Source: Chionis minor (taxonomy: Eukaryota > Chordata > Aves > Charadriiformes > Chionididae). From it: a stretch of DNA of 64,000 bases. Position 1 is the first letter of the stretch. Each line of letters begins with the position of its first letter. This document shows, piece by piece, positions 1 through 12,000 of this stretch. The translations under genes were made by a program, and so were the position numbers. Below the pieces are notes generated by a model, which saw only the letters and a program-made list of their open reading frames with translations, made no database searches and was not told the DNA's origin. The DNA lies in contig VZSF01000046.1 of NCBI GenBank assembly GCA_013398295.1, positions 248,001-312,000 on the forward strand. Reading direction: 5' to 3'.

Positions 1-67
1 GTGACAGGGGCTACCTGCCTCCCACTACAGTCTTTTCATGCCCAGCTCTTTGTCTTTTCTCTTACAG

Positions 68-96
68 AGCCCCTACTCGGAGCTCTCCTCCTGGAG
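68..96 (+). CDS. PLA2G4E: putative short 5' coding exon of PLA2G4E
   Basis: A 29-nt segment is bounded by a strong pyrimidine tract ending in TTACAG and a GAG|GTGAGA donor. Read with one base from an unseen upstream exon, it encodes PLLGALLLE and leaves phase 0, which fits the exon at 3401. The peptide resembles what I recall of the N-terminus of PLA2G4F. An earlier acceptor ending at about position 30 could lengthen it in the same frame. The very small size and lack of the preceding exon make it uncertain. Confidence 0.5.
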
Positions 97-3000
97 GTGA
101 GAAATAATTCTTGCTTCTCTTTCAATCAAATTTATAATCTGTACGTTGTGGCTGATGGGTACTCTGCCCCATTCTTCCCTTGGCAATCTCTTCAAATTTA
201 AATAAACTCTTGCTCTTTGCACCGAGCTGTCTTCCCCATTCACTTCTCACCATGACTCTACATGAAATTAGATGGTTTAACCCTTGAATAATCTTTGACA
301 CTAAGTAATCTGTGTAGTATCTTACTGTTTTTCATGGAAATACTGAGAATGTTCTATTGTTTTGCTTGTGTTTTTTTCCTTCCTAGTATAGCCCTCCCGT
401 ACTCCAAGTATCTTATCAGTTTGTCTTCATTTGCATGCATAATATGAGGTTCTTTTGATGTATTCTTCACGTAACCTCTATTCTAGTTTGCTGTGATAAC
501 ACTCGGGAAACAGCACACAACTGGTGCTTGGTGTCGATGTGTCTTCACAGAAACCATATTTGTTTCTGCTTCTGTCAGTTTACTTTTTTAAAAGTCATGG
601 TAGTTCATACACATCTCTGATAATCTTTTAAACCCGTGTTCTAAAATGCTGTCTGAAGGACTGGTGCCCTCAAAGAAGGGCAAGAGAGCACAAATACTAA
701 ATGCAATCTCTTTAATTCTTTCCTTTATTTCTCCTGTATAATGTTTGCTGAAGTTTTTAATGTATTTCTCCAATTTTAGTACTGTTTTTGAGAAAGGTAT
801 AGAAACAAATGGACAAACCCAATGAGTGTTTGTTCTTTAAGATCAAAACAGGTTGAGGTAAGAAGACACAGTTATTCCTTGCTGATGAAAAAGAAGTGGT
901 CTAACAAAAATGGTTGAAACAACAGTGTGGAGTTGGCTCAGCCCAGTCTGATAATGCTGAGATCTTACACCCCCTGTTTGGAACAAACAGCCCTATAAAA
1001 TATCCTGTGCCCTACATACAACTTTAAGCAACAGTGATTAATTTCCTATTTAGTTTTGGAATGCACCCACTCAGAAGCCATTATCTTCTACTCCTTGTAT
1101 TCTGATAAAGAGAATGCACTTTTTCAGCACTTAATAGACATCTTGTTTTGGGTGTGCTGTTTCTGCACCCCACAGCAAAATGTATTAGCATTTTAACTAG
1201 TCAACTTCTTAAAAACTTTCTGATGTTTTGATTCCTGGTTATAAGCTTGAGCTCATAGGCAAAGCTTTGTGGTTATTTTAGGCACTGGTTAACTTTTACT
1301 TAATATGGCTTTAAAATATCCAGCATTTTCTCAAAAAATAATTCTTGCTATTTCATTGGATAGTTTCATAGCTTGAGAATTAATGCAATTTTTTTGCAAA
1401 TTCCTTTTATGACATTCATGTCTCATCCTCATAGAGACAGAAATTATTTGGGAGGTTAAGCTAAATTTTGTCCTGATGAATTCCCCATGGTCCAATGCTT
1501 TACACACTTCAGCTGATGTCCTGTCTTGTCTCACTGATTTCTTATACTGTGACCTTTTTAGCAGTCTTTGACTTTTGTCACAGTAGCAGCATCTGTGAAT
1601 GTGCTTTCTCTTATTTCACTCGAGAGTTTCTTCCTGTTGTTTTAATTGAAGTTGCTCAGAAAATAGATAATATCTCCTAATTATTTCATCATCTTCCACC
1701 AGCACTCCTCCATTTTCACTTCAGATAATATTTTCAAACTTTTGGTCATTAACTTTCACAACAGTTCCTTACTTTGGCCGCCTGTTGTTGCTTTGTGAGG
1801 TGACTTGACTAAGAATTACTGATCTATTTGCCTTCTGCAATTAACACAACTCCTCCTTGAGCTCTTCCTGAATATCAATGACTACCATCAGGCCTCCACG
1901 TCACTGAAGTGGCCACTTATTGCTTTGCCCTGATACATACTATGCCTTCAGTATTATTTGGCTGAATATCTTTTCTGCAAATCTACAAGTGTCATCATAC
2001 TTAGTTTGGTAATTTATAACTTCCACAGACCCTTGCTATTAGAACTGCAAACTAACACTTCCTTATTCCCAAATCTACCTCATTTTAATGCTATAACAGT
2101 TTGGTTTTATTGATGCTTTACTCTGAAGTCCTTAAAAAAATCATTATTATTCCCTAACCTGACTCTCTCAAGATCCCTTTTTAATATATATGTGATACTT
2201 TTTGTATCTTCACTTCTTAGTGGAAATAGCCAATTCAGAATCTGCTGATAACATCTTTGTATGAAGTCAGCCCTCAGGATTTGACAGACTTTGAAAGAGT
2301 ATTTTCTTTTCTGCTCAGACCCTTGTCCTCTGGCATTGACTGCAGTCTTACTGTGTTACCCCAACTATCTAATGAGACCTGTTCCTATTATAATCATACA
2401 TCAGCTGAGGAACTTAGTTCTCAATGTACTCTGAAATTTCTAAAATTCCTCCTTTTCTTCTGCTTCTGTTCCTAAACTATGATACAACTGGGCACCCCCA
2501 GTTCTGATTTACCCTTTTTATTCAGTCTGTTGTGTACAACCATAGTGCAACTGTCTTTTCTTTCTATATACTCCAGCTATTTTAACAAATTTTCCATAAC
2601 TGCTCCCACAGTCAGGGAATCCAGACAGCCATCTGTGTTGCAGTCATAATAATCTCTGCCCATTTTCCACATCTTTCTGCTGACGGACATGTTCTCTGAC
2701 GATGTAACATCCCTAAAGCACATGTAATTGGCACAACTTTTACAGACCCAGTTGCTCAGGCCTGGCATGTTCAACAAGGAATTGGGGATAGCCTTCTTTG
2801 AGATGGATTGTAGTCCAAACGGTGCCCTTTGTTATACGACTCCACATCTATCAATCAGATAAGCACATTTGGTAAGGAAAACTTCTGTTCCCACAAAGCA
2901 AGCTAGGAGCATTCATCCAAAGCTGTGTTTTGAACTGGTAGCCTGAGATATTCCCAAAGGTGTTAATCCTTAGACACCTCTCCATCAGGAAAATGACTCT

Positions 3001-6000
3001 TTCAAAAACAAGTGAGAAAATCTAAAATGATCCCTCCTCTTTTTCAACTAAAATTGAAGCCTTTCTGATTTGTGATTCACTGGATTTTGTGTTGTCGTAT
3101 TGGATGCTGATGACCGCGTGTATGATTTATGTAGCTCAGCTTATTTACCTCCTGTCTCCACTTTCCTATTCATCCTCTCCTTCCACACTTTCTGTTTATG
3201 TGCTTAAGTGACTGCAGACTTTAGGGGCTGATGAAGTTTGTGGGCAAAGCCCATTTTGTTGCCTATTGTATTTTTGCTGTGATGCCAACTGGAAGAGATG
3301 GCTTCAGTAGAACCCGGGTTCCTTTCAGTGTTTGGTTGTCATTACAATAAATACACATATCCCAAACTTTAAAGTACATCTCCTTTGTTATTTTTTTCAG
3401 CAGGAAGAAATGTCATCTTACTCCCTGCTCACTGTCAGAATCATAAAGTTGAGAAATGCTCATCAGGCAGATTTTTGTAAGTACCAGATTTTCTTACTGA
3501 CATTATACAGTTCTAAAATTACTGGATCAGCCCCTGCTGTGGCTGGTAGCACAACTTGCCACTGCACAAATGCAAAACACAGAAATCATACCAGCTAAGA
3601 AATCACAATCGCAGCCAGTTTCTGCCACAGAATATCTATTTATAGTTTTCGAGGTTTCTTGATGTTTCGGTTTTTGGGGTTTTTTTTTTAAGAATTCAGC
3701 AATAAGTCAATGCCAGGTAGAGTACTGACTAAATCTTTAAGATTTTCATTGGTCAGCAAAGCACAGACAAGTGCTTTCAGAGGTGTGAAAATATCCAAAC
3801 ACCAATTTTAGTACCCAGGTGTTTATATTCCAGGTCTGTAACAAATAGATCGAATTCATGGCTGAAATTTCTACACAAGTTGCTCTTAATTCTTTGCTCC
3901 AAAGAGCCCCACCACATATCAAAAGTTCAGTGAGGTGTATAGTGTACATGTCCTGAGCAGACACACTGGATGTTTCTGACTCTTTCCCCCCACTGAAAGA
4001 TGTATGACAGAAATATTTTGGGGACTATAGTACATGGTATGTTACAGCTTACATGCAAACTGTTCTGGAAATATGTGGTATTTGGCCAGTCCTTACCTGG
4101 TGCTCCACTTCCACAGAGGTTTTTCTCTGGAGAATTTTCTCCTGCCATTCCTGCATGTGCCTCATGAACTTGGCAGGTCAGTAATAACTACAGTTCTGCA
4201 TATCCCTTTACTATACTGTTCTTCCTTCTTTTGCTGTGCATTTTCTTTCCTTTTTGGGAGATTGTGATGAAGTTCACTAACACCACAGCCTCTCCACTGC
4301 CCAACATTTCACATAACATGTTACCTCACTCCTGTCTTCCCACTTTTTAATATTGTTAGTACTGGTAGAGGATCTGTCAAAGTGAAAAGTCATTTACAGT
4401 TGCTGTTTGCACAGACCAAGAGTCAATTCTTTAGCTGTGGCACTCCAAAATGTGGTGGTTTCTGTGCAGTTACCAAAGTCGTCAGAGGAAATGACTGTGC
4501 ATTGCACGTCAAAGACTCTTAGATTGTCTTGATACACACCCTGAAGTTAGAAACTCAGAAAATAACTATGGCGGGCACAACTTTTCCAAAGACATAAGAT
4601 GAGGTGCCCCGTGCTGCCAATAAACCAGCAGCTCTGCCCCAGATTACTTTGGCCCAGAAACCCTAACAGCTTTCGCTTTAGAAAACTACTTTGGACTAGA
4701 CTAGCAGACAGGCAGGTCTAAAGGTCCATCTTTCCATGAGGCAGCAAGTCATCAAACAGATTTTGAAGAAGGCTAAGGACATGGCAGGATGCCTTCTTGT
4801 TTCCTCCAAGTGAGCACTACTTAACTTCCACTGGATAATTCAGAGACAGCAACATTTTCACCCCAAACACAACCATTTGTTTTTGTCTTCATCTTCTGAT
4901 GGAGCAATATTCTACAAAGAAAATTTCTTACCACCTCTTTGTATTCCACTTGCTTTGTTGTTTCAAGAACATGGATGTCACCATTGTGGATTTTCCAGAC
5001 AAATGGAAAGAAATGTTCACTTGTTATGTCTGTAATACTGGGTTGCAGAGAACAGAAGAAATATCATAGGAGAGCAAAGAAGGTCAAATTAATTTCTATT
5101 CTTTTTCACAGCTATGAAACACTGCACGTACGTGCAGGTCCTCAACTTCATTCCTTTGAAATGCTGATTTAATTTCTTTTAGCATCACCTTTGATCTAGA
5201 ATGGAAATTGAATGACAAGATAAGAACCATGATTCAGTGGCTTATGCAAAGGGATTGCACAAAGCAAAATGATGCTGCATTCTCAGAAAATAGTATTACT
5301 GTTATAGCCTTGTCCTCCATCCTCAGGACAGTGGGATTTCAGAAGAGGTATTGCATAATGAGATGCAGACATTTAGAAAATTCCCATTTTCACCAAAATG
5401 TACATGTCTGGAGCAGGGATCAGGATGTGTGGGATCAGTTTTTAGCGCTGCCAACAAAGTTAAGTTTAGGCAAGTCATACAAACATCCTGTGCCTCTGTT
5501 GCCCTATCTATAGAACATGGATAACTTAAATATCGTCTCCCACACATTCTCTTTCTCTTGTCTATTTAGATGATGTGCTCATTATGAAAGGGGTTGTCTC
5601 ATTATGTTTAGAGGTATCCTAATTTAAGATGTGAGGTAAGTCCTAGAAACAGAGAGAAGTGTCTTCAGATTCTTTTGTTAATTACCAGTAAACAAGATTT
5701 GGGGACCAGCAGGTGAAGAAAAGGTTGTCTTCCTCTCCTTTTTGTTGGGTAATACCCCAAGTACTCTGTGACTTTGGGCCTGTTTCTTAAGGATGTCATA
5801 CCGTAATGGAGCACTGTAAACTAGCATGCGGTTGAACAAGGAAGATAAGCAAATATTAAACAGCAATTTGTTGACTGAGCAGCAACCTGCCATGCTCTCA
5901 AAGAAGATGGAGTGTCCCAGGAAAAATAGTGTGATACCATGCGATTTAAATACTTCAGCACAATCCAAAAAGATAACTTGTAATTTTTAAGTGCTTGATT

Positions 6001-9000
6001 TTGCACTGATACTGGTGTCCTTTTAGCTTAATGTTATATTTTTCACATTTGAAATTATTTGATGTATCAAAAAACTAAAACAGCCACCCATTAACATGTG
6101 GTGATGAGAATTAGAAAATGTTTACCTTGCCTTGTCTCAGCAATCTGATTTTTTGTCCTGGTAAATGGATTATAAGCAGCTGATACAGGTGCTATCTGAC
6201 TGTGAGATATCAGTGGAAGGCTGACAATTTTTGTGATAACATATTTCAGATTTCCCTAGATATTCATCTTCCAAGTACCAAATCCAGGAACAAGCCACCT
6301 TTCCAATCAAGCGCAGCAGCTTCTATGACTTGCTTTTTCTGCCCACGTGCTGGCTTCTCATCTTTCTAAGCATGCAGTTCTCTGCTTGCTTGAGTTTCTG
6401 TTCACCTTCACTTTGCTAAAACATGCTCCATTTCCCTGATTCTTTTCTCTCCATTTGTGGCAAGCGCAGTCACACGAGGTCCTCTGGGCATTAGAGATTT
6501 TATGTTTTTCCTTGACTTACTTGCCAAATCCTGGCTTTCTGTATATAGAAATATATATATATATAAATATATATACTTTCTATATATTTCCACTCTCAGT
6601 CTTCTTTATCATGTGCACGCAAATTGATCCTGGGTGTTTTTTAAACATGCACCTCAAGGATGTTTGTTTCCCAGCCTGGGATGGGGTCCCAGCTTATCCT
6701 GAAACCTGATCTGATGTTACGCTTTTGCCTGTAGGCTACGCATGCTGAGGGAGTTTGGCATCTGTTTTCACACAAAGAAAAAAACTAAAACAAAAAGAAA
6801 GCATCCTGGTCCTCCCCAAAGGATCAATTAATCCTTTTCATATACCTACAGTTGCTCCACTACTTTTGCAGGCTCCTCTATAATTAGGTACTGTTCAACT
6901 CCGACACTTGCTTCATACTTCATACAGCTGGTTTCTATCCTATCTTGTCATGCAAATACTCTTGACAGACCTGAGTTAATTAGTTTTCCTAACTGTATTC
7001 CTAACTGACCTTTACACCAATTTGTAACCACAGGTCAGACTCAAGCACACATTTCTGGCACTCCCTGATCTCACTGTGGGCACTAGAGAGGCGGGTGCTC
7101 AGATACGATCACTTACACTCATCCTGCTGCCCTGCAGACACCAAGTGTCATCGCCAGGCTTGAACGCTTGTACTCAGTTAAGCTGAGGAGGTGGTGGGCA
7201 TGCTAGAAAGGAAGCAGTTCCGGTGAAGATTATGGAACTCTTAGAGCCTGGCACCTGTTTGGCGGTGGTATTCCCCTCCTCAGTCCGAGACTGAGGTCTC
7301 TTCTAACCCAGGTAATTTTATGATTTGCTCCTCCCCAGCTGGAGGTTGCTGCCAGAGGCTTTTACAAAAGCTTAGGACTCTACTAGCAGTGTCACTTCTA
7401 GAGAACTCCCCACGCGTAGGAGGAATATCTAGCAAGGATGAGGTGGTGGAAGAAATGGTGTATTAGCTCCTTTCCTTGCTGCTAACACCTCTTCTAGTGA
7501 CTTTCCTAAAAGGATGAGAAAGGAGCCAGGCCATGGGAGAGGAGAACCATGGTGACACAGGCTCTCCAACACTTTCCAGCTGCTCACCTTGAACAAATGA
7601 GTTATTGGGTGGTCACAGAGAGCTGCACCAAGCTCCCAGCCTGGCCCACTTTCTCCATCATTAGTATTTACTTGCTGGTTTACGGCAGCCCCTAAAGCCC
7701 ACAGTTCGAACTGACCCCCTTAGCCTACTCCCATGGACAGACCATCAATGAGGGGATCTGCCTCATCCAACATGAGGGCAATTGCCCTGAGGTGCCACGA
7801 GTGGAAGCAGACCTCTCCCAGATCCTCGAGTGACACCAACCTGCAGTGATGTGGCCCTCTCTGCTACCATTTAGTACAATGTGAAAGAGTGAAGCTTTCT
7901 TGGACTCCACTGGATCTTTCATAATCCTGAAGACCTGAGTAAAGGGGTCTCTGTGACAGGCAGCTCTCCAAAAACATGGCAGCCTCTGCTGGAGAGCACC
8001 TTCAGGCCCATTAATGCAGCATCACAGAGGGGTCAAGGATGCAGGGGCGAAGCAGGGGAGGAGTCAGGTCTGGCTTGACATACTCAGCCTCAGCGGTGCT
8101 GGGTGTTTGCAACACTCTGCCTGGATTGCAAAGGTGAATTTGAGCTGCGTGACCCAGTGAGAAATTACTTAGCATGAGTTTCAGGCTGACAGGTGGTTTC
8201 TTCCTGGAGACAGAAACTTCTCTGCTGGGTGTTGCCCTGGCAGTTCAGGAAGCTGTGGGTAGGGGAATCCCTGCAATGCAGCTGTCAGAGCTGAGGTAGG
8301 ACAAGGTGAAATCTCGGGGCTGGAACTGGTGGAGGGCTCATTCGCACAGGACTCCATCCATTCTTGGTAAAGGACATCGCTGATTAAGCACGGTAGATCT
8401 ATGAGACTTTGTTATTTCCACAAGGAAGATACAGGGAATAATATTACACTTACAGATGAGTGTTGCATCTGGATACTTTAGAGGATAGACAGAGTTCTGT
8501 TCAAATCAGCTCTCAGATAGACAGCAGTTGGAGGTAACTTCTTGATATTTTTTGCATCATACTATGCTAGTGAGGGAAAATTTCCCCAGAGACCATGTTG
8601 GATGATTGAGAAATGGGAGCGGCTCTTCTCCTTTTAGGTGAACTGTAGTAAACTCAGATTCAAAGGGAACCTGTCTGTGCAGGTGGAGAGGAATTCACTA
8701 GGAGAAAATTATTTCTTCTTTTTGGCATTATGAAATGCAGTAGCAGGACAGATGGGATTTTATAGTTTACATTCATTGTTCTTATGAGACTAGTTTTTCT
8801 TATATGCTTTGGTTTTCAGTGATGTAATTTTCTTCTCACTTGTGATGGAGATGAATGATTTTAGCAAGTGATGGTTCATTTCAGGAAATGTCACAGGACT
8901 ATACTCTTACAGAGAACTGCTGGCTGCAGTTCTGAGCTTCTCAGTTCAGCCCTGAATTTCTAGCCCATCTTTGGCTTGAAGACAGACATGAGAAAAAGTC

Positions 9001-12000
9001 CTGCTGACACACAAATGCAATTGACTCAGAAGTTAAAAACTGGGAAAGGCTATCAGGGTCACTTAGTGCTGAATCCCAAAGAGACTGTGAGTTCAGATGT
9101 CTCAGCATCCACATGGGGTGACATTATGTCATCAGGTAATGAAATTGCAACATGTGCACTAAAGTAAGGGCCTGGCATGGCGTGAAACTGCTAATGATGC
9201 CCAGCAACTGCATTAAATCTAGAGCATGAAAAAAAAATGCAAATATAATTTTCTGTATTAGCTCCCAGGTAGCAATGAATAAACTGGAAGATTTTCAGTA
9301 GCTCTTTTGTACACTTTTTTTCAGGGACGAGAAGGAGCAAAAAAATCTGGTTAGTCATTTCAAGTGCTCCCATGTAATAAGGGTATTGTAGTCTTCACAG
9401 TACTCAGCAGACGTCTAACTATCCTGTCATTTTTAATTGTCCCACTGTTTGCCTTACAGCTTAGTCTGTCTTTAAGTGAACTGCCACTTTTACATAAATA
9501 TATAAGCTCAGTTAGAGTCACAGCATGGGGAATAGCTGATACTGTCTGTACAATTCAAGTAAGATATAGAAAATCACAGGAATTTTATGGGAAACAATAT
9601 CCTCTCCCCATCAGTAGGGACTGTAGATGAATTGTGGCAAAACTGCATATGACGTAGTTCCCTTTCTCCTCAGGAAAGGATGTGCTTTGTCTTCGTGGTT
9701 TCATCTCACCTCATCTTCAAGGTCAAATTTGCACTCAGTAGTTACTATTATATGCAATTCGTCTGTCACCAGCTAGCCTTGATATTGCAGAATCATACAG
9801 AATGGCTGAGGTGTGAAAGCACCTCTGGAGATCGCCTAGCCCAGCCCCCTGCTCAAAAGCAAGGTTAGCTACATCAGGTTACTCAGAGACATGTCCGGTC
9901 AGGTTTTGAACAACTCCAAGGACAGAGACTTTGTAGCCTCTCTGGGCAATCTGCCCCAGTGTTTGACCACCATCATGGTAAAAAAGGGTTTTCCTTATGT
10001 TTAAATGAGATTTTCTGTGTTTTGGTTTGTGTCTATTCTCTCTTACCTTTCTCTGGGCACCACTGAGAAAAGTCTCTACTCTGACTTCTTTATTTCCCTT
10101 CCCCCTCCACCCAAATTGTCTATTTACATATATTGATAAGATCCCCCTGAGCCTTCTCTGCTCCAGGCTGAAAAGTCCCAGCTCTCTCAGCCTCTGCCCA
10201 TATGGCAGATGCTCAAATTCCCCCATCTTCTTTGTGGACTTTTGCTAGATTCACTCCAGTACATCCTTACCTCGCTTGTACTGGGGAATCGAGAAATGTG
10301 GCTTTTCCAGTGCTGAGGAGAGAGATTACCATTCACCTGCTGGCAACACTCCTACTGCATCCCAAAAGGCTGTGGGCCTTGTTTGTCACAAGGGCACATT
10401 GCTGGGTCACGTTTGACCTGGTGTCCACCAAAATGCACAGGTCCTTCTCTGAAGATCTGCTTTCCAGCCGGTCATCCCCCAGCCCGTCCTGGCGCATGTG
10501 CAGGACTTTGCATTTCCCTTGCTGAACTTCATGAAACTCATATTGGGCCAGTTCTCCAGCCTGTCCAGGTCCCTCTGAATGGCAGTGTGGCCATCTGGTG
10601 TGTTAACCACTCCTCCCAGTTTTGTACCACCTGCAAAATTGTTGAAGGTTCACTCTGTCCCGTAAACCACATTGTTAATAAGGATGTTAAACCACACTGG
10701 CTTTCCTATCAGCCCCTGGGCTCTACCACTAGTGGTTAGCATCCAGCTGGACTTTGTGCTGCTGATCAAAATCCTCTGAGCCTGGCAGTTCAGCCAGTTT
10801 TTAATCCACCTCACTGTCCATTTATCTAGCCTGTGCTTCATCAGTTTGACAAAGAATTGTCAATAGCTTATTTTAAGTAAGTATTTAAGAAAGCAACACA
10901 CATATGGAAAAATAATTTTATAAAGTAGCCTCATGAAAATATTTTGTCAAAAAAACCCCAAACACTCCAGAAAATCAGTAAATTCCAGATAAAACACTAA
11001 CAAAAGACATTCATAAATGCTGCGGCCCTTCAGTCATGTTTGGGTCAGAGTTCTAGCACTGCCAGCCTTCTCAGTTCTATCAGTAGTCTTGTTTTATACA
11101 CTGTGTGGTTTAAAGCTGGAATTTAAAACAGGATAGAGCACCTCGGTTTTCATTAAGAGGAAGAAAGGAAAAGAATTGGCCTTTGCAACTACAGCAAAAA
11201 TATAGACATGTGTCCTTCCTACACTGTACGATGACCAGAAACCAAAAATTATGTCTCAGATCAGCTTAACATTTCTGAAGTACATTCCATCTCACTCACT
11301 TTGGCAGTTTTGGACACACTGTATCCATGTTTTCAGAATGCTCAAGATCAGCAGTGGTAAGTGCATTAATGTGAGGAGGGATGGTCTAGGCAGCCTGAAG
11401 CCACGTTTGGTTCTTGGCTTTTTTACAGGTTTCCTATGTGCTCTTGAGAAACTCTGTAGATCAGAGCCAGTGATACCGCTTATCAGGACACGTGTCACAG
11501 CTCAGCAGGCTGTCAGGCAGCACAGTGAGGGGAGACATTTCAGTTATCAGACAGATAGGCAATCACAGCCCTCGCACACAGGGAATCTTACACTGGTAAC
11601 TGCCAAAGTCAACGTATTAGCCTGTCGCTTTGATTACGTAAAAATCTGAGATGCTGAAATGTTGCCTGTGGAAATAATTTCAAAGACAGAAAGGCAACCT
11701 ACATCCTTCATGAGGGAAAACTCCTGGCAGTGTCAAGAAATTCCTCCAGATTCAGCACAAAGAGTTACCTGGGAATCTACAGGCATCGTCCTCAATGGAT
11801 GTTCCAGTCAGAGGGCCTCTGGATTTCAGGCAACACCTTATGTTTAGGCAAAATATCTCAAAGCAATGTGTACAATATCCTGAACAAAGACACCAGGATG
11901 AACTCTCTTTTATCCTTGAGGAACTGGCTCAAGACCTGTGCCATGCTTACAGATAGTAAATGTTCGTCTGTCTGCTCATCAGCTGCCATGGGACCACACT

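Noticed and set aside
5208..5513. 101-codon plus-strand open frame in the first long PLA2G4E intron
   Set aside because: It overlaps the MIR/L2-like relic and has no splice support or family similarity.
9879..10841. Minus-strand open frames that might look like host genes
   Set aside because: They are fragments of the CR1 reverse-transcriptase ORF in a dead element.
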